Assembly: GCA_030407085.1 (NCBI GenBank)
Contig: CM059585.1
Location: forward strand, 567,001 to 631,000
Direction of reading: 5' to 3'
From: Trichopria drosophilae
Taxonomy: Eukaryota > Arthropoda > Insecta > Hymenoptera > Diapriidae
DNA: 64,000 nucleotides
The translations under genes were made by a program, and so were the position numbers. This document shows, piece after piece, positions 33,701 to 45,785 of the stretch. Each line of letters begins with the position of its first letter. Positions within the stretch are counted from its first letter, which is position 1. The notes beneath the pieces were generated by a model. The model was not told the DNA's origin and ran no database searches. It saw only the letters and a list, made by a program, of their open reading frames with translations.

Positions 33701-34110
33701 ATGAAACTCACAGTAATACGGTAAATTAAAAACTTCGTTTTTATTCGCTTTGAAATGAGGAGTCGCTCGTTTTCATACGCGTGCGTCGTTAGGCACTCAA
33801 ACAATTCGTTGTCAAGGAAAGATTGTCTATTGTTTTTAGATTTCCAGATAGTTCTCGAAATTTCGATTTCGGAGGTTTCAACCTTCTATCCCCAACTCTT
33901 TCTCTACGTCTCTCTCTCTCTCTGTTCCCCGTGGAATCCATGTCGGTAAGTTACCGACCGCTGATCTCCGGTTTGCAAACCTTCGGACTTCTTGTTCGCC
34001 GGAGGGCCAGCCATGGCAGATCTCGACCCCTCGAGTCCCGCGCGTGACATCCTCCAGGTACTATCCATCCGAGGGCGAGTCCCCGGCAGGTAATAATAAA
34101 ACCAATGATT
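33701..34110. other. GC-richer unique block, possible exon or regulatory DNA
   Basis: Composition rises above the surroundings and includes a TC microsatellite (33908-33922). Sites resembling splice donors follow (GGTAAGT at 33950 and AGGTAATAA near 34089). Open frames are under 80 codons and no domain is recognised. It could be an untranslated exon, but nothing else supports a gene. Confidence 0.25.
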
Positions 34111-35111
34111 TCAAACGATCCTCGAACCAGCTCAAAATCGGCCATGCTTCGATTTCGAAACGACCCATGTATGCTGCGACTATCCAGGTTTTCCTTAAAA
34201 CTACCTTCAAATACCGTTTTTCGAAAATTTATTCCTCAATAATTCATAGCTGTAACTAATAATAATTCGTCCAAAAACTTGATCCCTTCTGACAATTTTT
34301 TTCTTTTTCGATATTGAAAATATACAACTTTAAAACATGTAATTTCATTAACTTTTTAATAATCTTCTGCAATTAAGGAATACTTAAGATGCTTTATTTG
34401 GGAATATTTCAAACGTACAAACAATAATTCAGTTTTACTCTATATAGAGACCAGAGATTTTAGAGGCATTATTAAATTAACTGTTGCGAAGTACTGAGAA
34501 CTGCTGTTAAATTTACTTAGTTAATTAGAATCTTACTTAGTAGCGCGAGTACTAATAATTAGTAACCCGTAGAGAAAGGCATAAGACAGGTGATGAGAAC
34601 TACTCATTTCCTATACAAATGTCCAAATTTATATTATGTAAACGCATGTAATGAAACGTTATGAATAAATATTTTGTGTGACTCGTTTGAAATGTTAGAA
34701 TTGCAGTAAAATAATAACTGTTCAACAGTGCATTAAAATATGCAGAGTTACTGAAAAATTCCCTTTTTTTATTTAAATTTAATTGGTTTGTAACTAAAAT
34801 TTTATCCCTCAGGTCCAATTTTGATAACCAACTTTCGTCTGTCTTATTTTCTTTGTGCCCAGGGGCTCTCTATTATTATATCATCTACAATTGTTAATCT
34901 AACAATGGAATACATTGAAATGATTTTAGTGAAGAAATTGAAAAGTTTGAATGAAAGAAAACAAAAAAAATATCTGTGATTTCAGAAATTTCTAAAAATA
35001 AAATAAAATTGATGTTCGTAAAGTTTACGACTATGTTGTTTATTACGTGAAAATCCTTAAAACTTAAAGCAATGCTCTTTTTTTGTTCTTTCTCATACAA
35101 CAGGGCTAGAA
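34111..35111. other. AT-rich non-coding DNA
   Basis: No gene or recognisable repeat was seen before the iteron element at 35112. Confidence 0.45.
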
Positions 35112-36280
35112 CCCAGGTGGAAAAGTCTGTAATTTGCCGGACCTGACGAACGGCACGGTACCGCGGCGGTAATAAATCATGTATAACACTGTAACAGTAC
35201 TGGTTACCAGTACCGCGCCAGCAGCTGGCATAGTACTGGTTCAGTACTGGCTGAATACCTGGGCAGTACTGGTTTCCAGTACTGCCTTTATACCGATTTT
35301 GAAGTTTTCCCGACGATCGGCACAATACCGGCAATCTACTGGGACTGTACTGATTCAGTATATATAGTTTATTTATAAGTGTGTGCTCGCGCATGTGTGT
35401 ATGTGCGATTGTATGTGTATTCTATTTCTATTAATTTTATTTAATTTATTCTTCATTTTCATCGATATAATTTTGAATCTTGAATTGTCGTCTGCAAATA
35501 AAGTTCTGCCATGATATAATCGTATTTATAAAAAATAAGAAATTGAAAAAATGTTAAACTGCACAAAATTTAATGTATATTAAAAACAGTGATTTTTAAA
35601 AAGATTATCTACCTTCTAATTAATACTGTTAATTACATATATAATACTCGAAAAATTTGTTGCATTAAAAAGACAGGAATTCACAAGTTACTCGTCTCGA
35701 TGTTTCTCCAATGCACCGTATAGAGAGGGAGGAAAACGCAAAAGAAAAGATTGAAGCTTTTTATTTTTAGAATGAAATTAATTCTTGTTATTACTTTTAT
35801 AAAAGTACACATTTTATACGTTTTATTGTAATTAAAATGTAATTGAAAAATATTACAGTTACATAAATATGATTACATAAATTTTCATCCTCTATTAAGT
35901 AATATCTTTTTCTTTCTCCCTCACTCATTACATATACATTTTCCGAAATCTTATATAATAGAATTTTCATCTTCACTACGACTATGTCATAAGAACTCGA
36001 GTAGCAAATAGTGAAATATTGCAGGAGGGCCAATTATTTCTTTACATCGATATTGAGACTCCAGGGTAACGTAAAATACCAGTACCATGCCAGTAAAATA
36101 TACGGTACTGTGCCAGTACAGTCGCAGTAATGGAAGTCAGTACCCAGCCGGAGTTACCTTCCAGTACAATACCGGTATTATGCCGGTGCTTTGCCGGTAT
36201 AATGCCAGTACCACGCCAGTACAGTGAATGTTTAGCCAGTACTGGCGCGGTACTGCGCCGGTAGTCAATTTCCACCTGGG
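35112..36280. mobile_element. Non-autonomous DNA element with CCCAGGTGGAAA ends and AGTAC iterons, copy A
   Basis: Terminal inverted repeats: CCCAGGTGGAAA at 35112 and TTTCCACCTGGG ending at 36280. Inside each end is a GC-rich array of CAGTACTGG or variants. Left AGTAC starts are at 35196, 35209, 35232, 35243, 35265 and 35278. Right starts are at 36081, 36115, 36139, 36163, 36207, 36218 and 36238. Spacings cluster around 11-13 and 20-24 bp. The interior is AT-rich and encodes nothing recognisable, so a transposase would have to come from elsewhere. The superfamily is unknown; flanks (gaa / aag) give no clear target-site duplication. Copy B is at 55448-56491. Confidence 0.8.
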
Positions 36281-38199
36281 AAGAAAACTAAATGAAAGCC
36301 GTGCAAGCTAAAAGTTCTATATTTCATTTTAATAGTAATAAATTTTCATTTGTTTTACCCTAGTAATTACTTTTTACATGATTTAAAAACGAATAGCTAT
36401 GAAACAGTAATACAGAAAACACACTGAAAAAAATTGACTTTACAAATTCAACTACCACTGAGAAATTGAGTCGAGAGTAGTTAAATGAAATACTTATTTG
36501 TTAGTATAACTTTGCTGAAGTTGTTAATTTTATTATTTTTCTTAAGTTAATATTATTTACCTGGTACACGAAAAAGTATTGCGAATGATTGGAGATCAAG
36601 AAATGCGATACTATTCATACAACTCAAAAAGGCATGCACTAATATAATAAAAAAGCGGCAGCAAATAGCTGCACTAAAAATAATTCAACTAAAAAAAATT
36701 TCCAGAAAAATTCTTAGTTGCTTTGACTACTTTTTAACTACGCAGAGTAGTTTGAAACGCTTCAAGAACATTTTGTTTGAATAGTTTTTAGTTTACTAGG
36801 TAGTTAGACTCTAAAAAATGTTTTTAAATGAAGTAGAATTATTTGCCAAAATGTCGTTTCCATAACTATATTTTTTGTTGATTTAACTCCTTTATGGATG
36901 TAACTATAACCTATAAAATTCCGTTGATGACCTATTGAAATACTTTCAGTAGTTAAGAAGTACTCAAATCAACGAAGAATTTGTTCACTGCAGCGAAATT
37001 TTCAAAATGCATGAGGCGAATACTATTATATTTAGAAAGTACTCGATGTAGTGTTCCAGGATAGTCCAAATTACTTCGAGAAAGCATACTTAATGATACT
37101 GTTCAGCAAAAACAAAATCAACAAATAAACGATATAAGAAGATAAATTTTACTTAAATTTTCATTAAAACTGTTTTTTAATGACCATATTTCTATAAAGG
37201 CAAGTTTTTCTTAGTTTTTACAAAAATTTGTTTGTAGTTTAATTTATTTTTGCATAATGTTAGCATTAAATTACTTGCAGACGAGTTATTTAAATAAAAA
37301 AAAAATAAAAAGCTCACTGTTTACTGTTACGTACAGAATCGATGTTTTATCGACTGCGCTATCCGGCGTAGGTTTTTCCCACAAAGGAGGTTTTCCCTAC
37401 GCCAATGCACACCCGAATGGGGGTACCTCTCAAAATGAAGCAGGCCTGTTAGGTAAATTATGTAAAAAGCTCTTCAAAATGGTGACGATCTCGATATAAT
37501 TATTTGTAATTCGAATAATATAATATCGGTGTGTAATATGACGTTGTAGTCTATTTAAATGTTCCAGAGTTTGAAAAATCGAACTAAGATGTGAAAAAGT
37601 GACGATCGGTAGTTATTGTTCTGTGACGTTTCGGAACGCCGTCGGGTTAGGTTAGGTTAGGAAGACCACGTCGAGATCGGGTCGTCACCGGTTGATTGCA
37701 ATAAATTAACATGTTTTTAGTCGGCCGATGGAATCGAGGAGTTTTTATTTTAAGCCCTTCCACCAGTCGTTTACAGTTTATAAATATTTTCAAACATTTT
37801 CTAAATTGTATTAATCAAAATGATACGGTTATTGAATAGAATATTTGTTAATGTCAAAATAATTTTAAAACACTAAATATTTTGTACAATCAAATTTACT
37901 GGACATGTACGGGAAACCTCTATAAAGGACCTCTGCAGAAAATCTGAAATCGATCGATACAACTAACATCTTCGTGGATTATGACGAAAGAAACCAAAAT
38001 ATTAAAAGACAATTGACGAGAACTACTATTTCGTAGAACGAGGCGTCAAATTCTAGTTTGCGCCCTTTATGCAAAAAGAACTTTTATTTGGGTTAAAATT
38101 ATACAGGGTGAAAAGTTCTGGTATGGCGAAATGTTAACGTTTTATTTTATAGGAAAATTATTGGATTTTTCCTGGCTCTATAACGGTACCGTTGAATGT
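36281..38199. other. Non-coding DNA with small structured patches
   Basis: No gene is recognised. A possible foldback (36422-36993) begins CACTGAAAAAAATTGACTTT and ends with a weak inverted counterpart. A 39-nt hairpin lies at 37365-37403 (GGCGTAGG pairing with CCTACGCC). A telomere-like run lies at 37645-37661. Confidence 0.4.
37645..37661 (+). repeat. Short interstitial telomere-like repeat (TTAGG)3
   Basis: Three tandem copies of TTAGG, the canonical insect telomere unit, occur here; a two-copy CCTAA run is at about 49088-49098. Such short runs are common away from telomeres in insects and do not imply a chromosome end. Confidence 0.6.
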
Positions 38200-38662
38200 G
38201 TCCTTTAAAGGTTATTCCAAGGTCAACGACATTTTTTTATACAGAAATCCCAATTTTTTTTTCATTCATTTTGGATAGAATACAAAATATTGTGTCCGAA
38301 TACGATAACCGAAACCCAGTTGAAGATCATATCAAGGTCGAAATTTCAATAGTTCGAATATAGAAATATATCTCGGTTTTATTGCATTTTCGTAGAAAAT
38401 GTTTCATACGAAAGTTTCTACTATTTAAAGCTATAATTGAATTTGACCCTGAATGTAAGCTTAAAGGTTATTGCAAGATCAAGGATGTTTTTTAAACGGG
38501 AACCCCTATTTTTTATGGTTTCGGAACGAACGTAAAATTTGTTGTTGGAGACCTCGATCAAGGTCTTGTCAAAGTGGAAATCTCAATAGTCTGAATATAG
38601 AAAAGTATCTCAGTTGCGGAGCATTCTCAGGAAAAATGTTTCATACGAACGTTTTCTGAGAT
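38200..38662. repeat. Tandem duplication, unit of about 250 bp
   Basis: Unit 1 starts near 38206 (TTTAAAGGTTATTCCAAGGTC) and unit 2 near 38459 (CTTAAAGGTTATTGCAAGATC). Both continue through a blocks-in-order match: a poly-T patch, a CAAGGTC segment, CAATAGT..GAATATAGAAA, and a closing AATGTTTCATACGAA. The units are diverged, so the duplication is not recent. Related CAAGGTTATT blocks lie at 32510-32705. Confidence 0.65.
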
Positions 38663-39620
38663 TTCCCTGATTTTGTTCATGGTTTCGGCAAGTGTACAAC
38701 ATTTTACTGCAATAATATAAATGATATCTTCCACATTTTCAAATCCAAAAATGTTTCTACTATCTCGACGGTTACAAAATGGAGTATTGAGGAAGGGAAA
38801 TGTTTAAAAAATCAGAAAATGACGTCGTTTCGCTAATTTCATTTCCGTTGCCAATTTGCATTTTGTTCTATTCACCCATTCGTTTCTCGCAGTAATTACA
38901 AATTCACGCATTATTTCGCACCGTGACGCATTCCGGAAAAGTCATTCGGCCTATAGAGAGGAAGGTCTTGAGGCGTGGATCGTTAATTTCTAAAGACGAG
39001 ACGATTAGGCGAAGGCTGATGCAGCATGGGTGAGGCTGCTGGGATGGCAGTTAATAGCGAGTCATAAACTCGGGACAGATTCGAGCATCTATATCTACAG
39101 GCTTCCGCGCTTTAAAAGCTCGCGATAAAAAGCTTTCTGTCTACATAAACGAGGAGCCGAGTCATGGTGCATATATATATATTTAACCACGAACTTTTCA
39201 CCGCGCCTTACCGCTGACGTTTCGACTTTTCGAGCGGTTCTACCCCCTACGGTTTACGAGCTTTCGATTAAATTTCATTATAACTTTTCCTCGCCTCATT
39301 TCTGACATTTTCGTTTCCGTTGCCGGCGACTATTTTGCCTCGCGCGATTAAAGCTCGCTTTCGAAATTAACGACGCGTATTCCGACCCGCACGGACCGCG
39401 AATTGCTACTGAGGTTAACAGTCTTTTATCTACTTCGGCAATTACTTTTTTCGAACGCACTCCCGTAAATAAGCGGATAAATTAGCACTCGCGAAAGTCG
39501 AGTGATGCGATTTATGCAACTGTTTACTGAAATTTACATACGCTTTATGAGCTTTTTTTAATTATCCTCCCTTTTTTTAGCGCAGCTGTCGGTGATTCAC
39601 AAATTTTTCTCTTCGGTCAG
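38663..39620. other. Non-coding DNA including a GC-richer block (38930-39500)
   Basis: The block at about 38930-39500 is GC-richer and non-repetitive, with several CGCG- and TCGAAA-rich motifs and no open frame of note. It resembles the other unique GC-rich islands at 11080 and 49480. It may be conserved non-coding DNA; no function is readable. Confidence 0.3.
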
Positions 39621-41026
39621 AATATTCCTGAATATGATATGATACAAATATTCTGAATATGTATTCACATAAAAGCTCGGCATGAAGAGTTTATATAAAA
39701 ACTGGAATTTAAAATACAATTTTAGGCATGCAAAGAACCTATTAGGAACCATATTCAATCTCCAACGTAAAGATACACTTTTCCAAAATTACCATTCACT
39801 ACCAATACCGATCTAGATCGACAACTTTCCTTAAACCCATTTTTTTTTAAATTACTTATTTATTTTAAGTAGCATCCACCTGTTTGGTTATTAGCGACTA
39901 CTATTACATTATAATTCTAATTTACATAAATTGCGTCTTTTAATAAGATGTTTAAAAATATAAGTTATACATAAACACTTTTCGTAATTATTATATTTAT
40001 TTGCAGATAATGATAAAGAAAGTATAAAAATCGTTTTAATTGGGAAAATGTATGCTGAAAGGAAATGGGTGCCTAATCCAGACGAAATTTGTAATTCGGG
40101 GGTTTCTGGGATCTCTGATCTGGAATATGACCTTAGATTTTTAAAATTCAAAATGCCAGTTCCAAGGTGGCGAATTTAAATTCAAAAGTTATTTCACCCA
40201 TGCGAAATTTGTTACTCGGGGGTTTGTGGGGACTCTGATCACGAAACTGACCTCAAATTTCTAAAAGCATACTAGAAAAATCTTATACATTTTATATTAG
40301 AAGTACATGAACCACTAAAACTACTGGCAAAAGAATGTCGATTGTTCAAGAAAGTTTTTATTTGTTGTAAACTCGCCTTTCTTTGGCATTTCGTTCTACA
40401 TTGAATATCAGAAAATCTAACCTTTTTCATTTAAACTAATTTTATTTGATTTTCATCTTAGTAGTCAATAAGTCAGCCTTTTCAATCTCTGTATTTATCT
40501 TTAATTTTGTGACATTACTCGTTTATACAGCAGTAAGCTACCAAATTGTTTCCATTACTACCGTATGATAATTCACGTATTATTAACAATATTACTATTT
40601 AAGCTCTGAAAATGTCCATCAAATTTCCGCAACAATGCTGGGAAAACAATGAAAGTACATATTACTTTCATGTATTGGAATTAAATTTATTATACTCGTA
40701 TTAAATTGTAATACCCTGATAATGCAAGACATGTTCACGTTTGTACATATCAAATTAATAATATTAATAATGACATATTAACGTCACTGAAATTTAACGA
40801 GTCCAATACACGAATAACAAATGAATTGGTTTTTACGTATTAAAGTTAAAAGATTTCAAAATCCGAACGAAATAGGTTATGTTACCCATCAGGATTACAA
40901 CCATTAACTATTGAAAAATATTCAGTTTCGAACAAAATTTCGTGTACATTTCAGAAGATATAAGTAGTCTTGTTTTGGGTCAATAAATCTGTGATTTGGG
41001 AGAGTTACAAACTTCTTCATAGTTAA
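39621..41026. other. AT-rich DNA with two GGCGG-type repeat units
   Basis: At about 40075-40265 two tandem units of roughly 115 bp each carry CGAAATTTGT, TCGGGGGTTTBTGG-like and GACCTNAGATTTBTAAA-like blocks (N and B mark variable bases). They are relatives of the repeat at 46200-47160. The remainder has no gene. Confidence 0.45.
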
Positions 41027-42390
41027 CCCTTTAAAGCTGAAATAGCCAAAATTTTGAAGTCAACTTCAAGCCCATGCCTTTCAATTATAACTGGTGTAGG
41101 AAAAATATTGGGATACATATTCTTGTGGAAAAAAATCTCATCTTTCGAATGACATAGTCAAATTTATCAATAACTGACAGCAAAATGTTTATTTTTAACA
41201 TAAAAGAAACGCTGATTTTCGATTTGTTTTTTTTTAAAGGAATTTTTATAACTTTGTTGTCGGTACTTAAGAACGTTCTAACTCATCATCGAAATTATTA
41301 AAAAATCATAAAATATGTATAAAATACCAAAAATCAAAAAGCCCTTGTACATCCGTCTAAAAGCGTGATTGCAAAGTTTAGAGGCGAATTTTCGATTTTG
41401 ATAATTTTAATAATTTTTCACTCGAGAACGACTGCTCTGAGTGAGAAAATGAAAGTATTTTGATTCCAAATTTCACTTACAATACGGTAGTATTTTTTAT
41501 TTTTCCTGAATCGCTATTTTTGAATTTGCGGTCCGACATATTGGATCCGCCATTTTGAATTTTGATAAGCTAATAATGAATTTAGATCTAACGATTCTCA
41601 CAGTTCATAGAACTATAGAATAAAGGGGTTTGAACATTATACAGTGGCTAGAAAGCTGTGTAAATACGTTATTTTAGCTAACTCATCACGGCCGCCATCT
41701 TGAAAATCAATTGTATGAGCTGAATTTACTAATGTGCATCCAATCCGTTTCCACGAAATAGAAAAAAGTTATTTTTCCCACTAAAACTTAGATTAGACTT
41801 CAAAAGTGTATATTACTGTGATTTTTCAATAATTTCGGGCATTCGGCCGCCATTTTGGAATTGTTAACAATAAAAATGAAAGCATTTAAAATTGTATATT
41901 ACTCACCAAGGGAGGCAAAACAAAGAATGTCTCAGACTGCGTGTAATGTTTACCCGAGGTGAAGACGAGGGTGAAAAACATGTATAGTCTGAGGCATTCT
42001 TTTTCACTTCCCGAAGGAAGTATACGATTTTTCTTCGTGACAGGGAGGAAAAGAAATTAATTTCCTCCCGCTAGCGGGATGAAAGTTGCTGTTTTCGTCC
42101 CAGTGTAATGAAAATTTATTTTGGATGTGCAATATTCGGGTACCGCATCCTGATAGGTTAGAATGTTCTTACGTACCGACAACATAGAAAAATTCCTTAA
42201 AAAAAAAACAAAGTGAAAATGAGCGTTTTTATTTGTTTATTGTTAAAAAGAAACAATTTTCTGTCATTTATTGAAAGTGAGACTTTTTGACACAAGAATA
42301 TGTATCCCAATTTTTGTCCGCACTGGTTATAATTGAAAGGCAAAGGCTTGATGTTGATGTTACAATTTTGGCCATTTGAGTATTAAAGGG
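41027..42390. mobile_element. TTAA-associated foldback element (1.36 kb)
   Basis: The left end CCCTTTAAAGCTGAAATAGC follows TTAA (41023-41026). The right end closes with AAAGGG followed by TTCA, one base from TTAA. The arms of about 270 bp (41027-41300 and 42125-42390) share, inverted, TTTCAATTATAAC, AAGAATATG and CGGTAC..AGAACNTTCTAAC. The interior carries scattered GGCGG-repeat blocks (41540, 41690, 41848). It also holds a hairpin patch at 41905-42095 with CCTCCCGCTAGCGGGATG. The target preference and CCC ends suggest a piggyBac-related non-autonomous element. Confidence 0.65.
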
Positions 42391-43552
42391 TTCATAAATG
42401 ATTGAATACACAATATTAGAAACTACAATTTCGTAACATTAACGGAGGTTCAAATATGATCCAATGATAAGTTAGGAATTTACGATAAATATTTGAAATT
42501 AAAAAAGTCTGAATCAAGTTTTCAAATATACTGTAGGAATAGAAAGATAAACGGCAATAATTTCGCATTCAGCTGTTAATAGTCAATCAGAAACTTAATT
42601 TTCGAAATAGTAAACCAAAGAAAATTATGTTTATATTAGAAAATCAAGGCTGAAATTTATTTATGTTTATAGTTGTAACTTTTATATTAAATGAATGAGA
42701 TAATTAATATTTTTTAATAAAAGGTGCGTAAAGATGTATTATTCTAGTTTCACAATTTGCTATAAACGCTAATCTATATTATAAATACTTATTTGTATAT
42801 AAAATAGAAATATTAAAAAAATGTTGTCTAATAACCCGCATGAGGTCTAAAGTTGCAATCATAAAAATGCAAACTAGCAACCATAAATTGTGGACGTTCT
42901 GAACATTGCTTGTAAAAAATTCCGTATTTCTGATGTTAAATGTTATTTTAAATTGTAGTAATCACAATATTATATTAATATGAGATGAAATAAAATGTTT
43001 TTTATTTGTTCCTAAACAGTATTACCTAAAAAAATCTTGATTTCAGTTTTTTTCAACCTTTTTGTACGCCCGAAAAAAACCAGCAGCTGGATTTTTATGA
43101 AAGGACTCAGATTTCAGCAATTCATTGGCGGCTCCAATATGGAGGAAAAGTTTTGCAAAAATGTTTATTGATTTGCTTAAATCAGATTCGCATTCAGCTA
43201 AAACAAAATCACCAAAGTAATAAATAATTAGTAAATTCAACTTTTTTGAAAACTCCTCCATCATTTAGAATTATTGAAATCTCATTCCAGATTTGAAATC
43301 AATGATCTCAATAACCCCTTCGTAGTAAGATATAAGCAAATTCATGCACTATTTTAAAAACGCGTACGCCATATTAGATCCACCATTATATTACATACCC
43401 AAACAAAAGTATCCGCAGTATCAACCAAAATTATTAGAATATTTATACAATGGCTAAGATGTTGTAACTTTTTTGACATGAACTATTAATATTGTACTCA
43501 TTGTTTAAAATAATTATAATTGAGTTATGTAATTTATTATATTTTAGTACGT
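42391..43552. other. AT-rich non-coding DNA
   Basis: No gene was found. An isolated degenerate GGCGG-repeat piece (CGCCATATTAGATCCACCAT) lies near 43368. Confidence 0.4.
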
Positions 43553-43768
43553 ACAGTCCCGGAATATGTACCTGCGCGATTCCTCGCTTTCCCCTCCGTC
43601 TCGTTATATTTACCAAAAGAAAGGGAGCGTCGCTTCTCCCACTCTCCTGAATCGTATTACGTGACGTCAGAGCAGGCCCTTCCTGAGGCCCCAGCCCGCA
43701 AGGTGGGGAAGAAGAGAACGGCGACAAGTAAATATAACGTGACGGAACCCGGCCAATATACTGGGACA
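43553..43768. mobile_element. Small GC-rich MITE flanked by TA
   Basis: It begins CAGTCCCGGAATATGT after TA and ends ATATACTGGGACA before TA. The inner blocks CTCGTTATATTTACC and GTAAATATAACGTGACGG are inverted as well. A TA target and CAGT-type ends are typical of mariner-related MITEs. The end repeats are imperfect, so assignment is tentative. Open frames inside (about 80-110 codons) look like by-products of GC content. Confidence 0.45.
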
Positions 43769-44805
43769 TAAATATAACGAGTAGCAATTATACCGTGACT
43801 CTACTCAATGTAATTCTGACCATTTATTAATGAGAAGAATTCACATCGCGATGATTTCATTAAATTTGTAAGAATTACATTAAACTTTGTAGATGGGATA
43901 TAGATATATGTCTCGGAGACAAGAATCATAGGGTTATATATTTGTTAGTTTACACTTTTCTTCAGAACATAAAAAAAGCATAGTCATAAAAAAATAGAGA
44001 CTTTCATTAAAGTTCATTATTGAAGGTTTGGTGAAGTATAATAAATCGTTTTATTTGTCGAGCACGTCATTCTCCAGAATCACTATAGTATTTCCGAAAA
44101 CAGTTGTAACAACTTCTCGACGATATTTTACAGAAGTATGAAAGCTCTCTGACCTCGTTTCGTTAAAAATGACTCTTCAACAACTCTTCAGAATGCATGC
44201 TTGAAACTATTTAAAAAAATTTAAGATTACTGGTTCATGTAAAGTCCCTCAGATATATTTTTCGAATCATTACCGGCAAGAGCTTTAATCGCGAGATTTT
44301 TTCAAACTCGATAGCGTGAGTGACATCTCAATCTATTAATTTAAAAAATTATAACCTGGGAAATGCATTCCATGGGAATAACTGAATCCGGGAAATGCAT
44401 CCTGGGAAAAGTGTCCACGGTAAACAAAATATGGGAAAAGTGTCCCCCAATCGTTCCGACTACCCTCGAGAATACATTTTCTAACTCAAAGATTATAAAT
44501 CTGTTTTTTACTTGTTTTTTAGAATTTAATGGACCAGTAGTAAATAAAAGTAATTCAATTTATAACTATACTATTATGAAAATATGTAAGAAATTTTCGT
44601 AGAAATCAAAAGTATTTGGTACAAAAGGAATAACTCTAAAATTCCTAAAAAAATATCTGCAATTGGTAACTTATACTAATCTAATGAAGGTGTGCATACA
44701 TCAAACGCATTATTTTCGCATATTCCTTGTAGAAAAAAATGACGTACAATTATGAATATAAGAATATGTTCAATCAATTATCAAGTTTGTACAGGGTCAT
44801 TAATA
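43769..44805. other. AT-rich non-coding DNA
   Basis: No gene or clear element is visible. Confidence 0.4.
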
Positions 44806-45536
44806 TTAACCCATTAACGCCCATGAGGACATAAATTACACCAAGATTTTCAGAATATTTCTTGGCATTAAAAACCAATATGAAAACGTTTAGACGAAAC
44901 ATTCTCGACGTAAAATTGATCGCTCTTTCAGATTCTTCTATCAAAAATTTTCTATAATAAAAGTGTAAAAAGTTATAAACAATTATTCACAAAAAACGAT
45001 TTTGCCTTCACACACATTTTGTAACCAATATTTTCATGTCAAACGAGAAGAGTCATTAGATCAAAGCCTTAACATATCGTGTCTTTAAATCAGTTATAAA
45101 TATTCGTAATATATGAGAAAATTGAAGATGGCGGCGCCAAAATGGCGACTGAAGCTATTCTTTGTAGAATATTAGTTTAGTGTACCAATTCTTTAAAAAT
45201 TATCCGATCTTGATAAAGCGTAGTAATAATAAATTTTTGGGGTTTCCGAGTATTAATTTCACGTTATTTTTAAAAAATGTTAAATGTCGGATCCAATTTG
45301 GTGGCCAAAAATTACGTTTTTTTAAATTTTCATACAAATCACTATATGAGGGTTTATAGGTCGCTGGTGAAAATAAAGTCATTTTCAAAAATTCAAAATG
45401 GCGGCCTAAAATTAAACATTTCATTTTATATTTATAAAACTTGGTAAATAGGAATTTTTGGGGTCGATGATTACGAAAATGTAGTCGTTTTTTCATTATT
45501 TCGAATGGCGGAAACAAAATTTAAATATACCGATAT
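44806..45536. repeat. TTAA-led repeat with tandem GGCGG-type units
   Basis: TTAA at 44806 is followed by CCCATTAACGCCCATGAGGA, which resembles the end of a TTAA element. No matching right end was found. From 45120 to 45520 several units follow, each with AAAATGGCGRC-like sequence (R is a purine) and a TTTTTGGGGTCGATGATTACG or related block. The right side is cut by the LINE starting at 45537. Confidence 0.5.
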
Positions 45537-45539
45537 ATA

Positions 45540-45764
45540 TTGTTCCATTTGGGTCCGCTACTTTTTATTCTGTTTATGAATGACACACAAGACGTTGTCA
45601 CATTTTTAAAATTTCTACTTTGTGCTGATGATTTGAAATTGTACAACAGAATATTGTCACCTATGGACGCAACCAGAATCCAACGTGATCATGAAAATAT
45701 TGAGAATTGGGGCATCCGCAATCGCTTACAATTAAATATTAATGAATGCAAGGTAATGCATTGA
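45540..45764 (+). pseudogene. LINE reverse transcriptase fragment 1
   Basis: The frame carries HLGPLLFILFMNDT and LLCADDLKLYNRI, the latter the YADD catalytic motif with Tyr replaced by Cys, then NRLQLNINECKVM. It is truncated on the 5' side; the reading frame shifts just before the palindrome insertion. Confidence 0.75.
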
Positions 45765-45785
45765 GCAAGGACACGGACATCTATG

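Noticed and set aside
33901..34092. Possible exon with splice-donor-like GGTAAGT and AGGTAATAA sites
   Set aside because: Open frames are short, no known protein similarity was seen, and donor-like sites are frequent by chance.
36422..36993. Possible foldback with CACTGAAAAAAATTG end
   Set aside because: The inverted partner is weak and no target duplication is visible, so it is mentioned only in passing. A similar end occurs near 63210.
37325..37370. tRNA A-box-like sequence on the minus strand (TAGCGCAGTCG)
   Set aside because: No B box follows at a suitable distance.
37645..37661. Chromosome end suggested by (TTAGG)3
   Set aside because: Only three units, with ordinary DNA on both sides.
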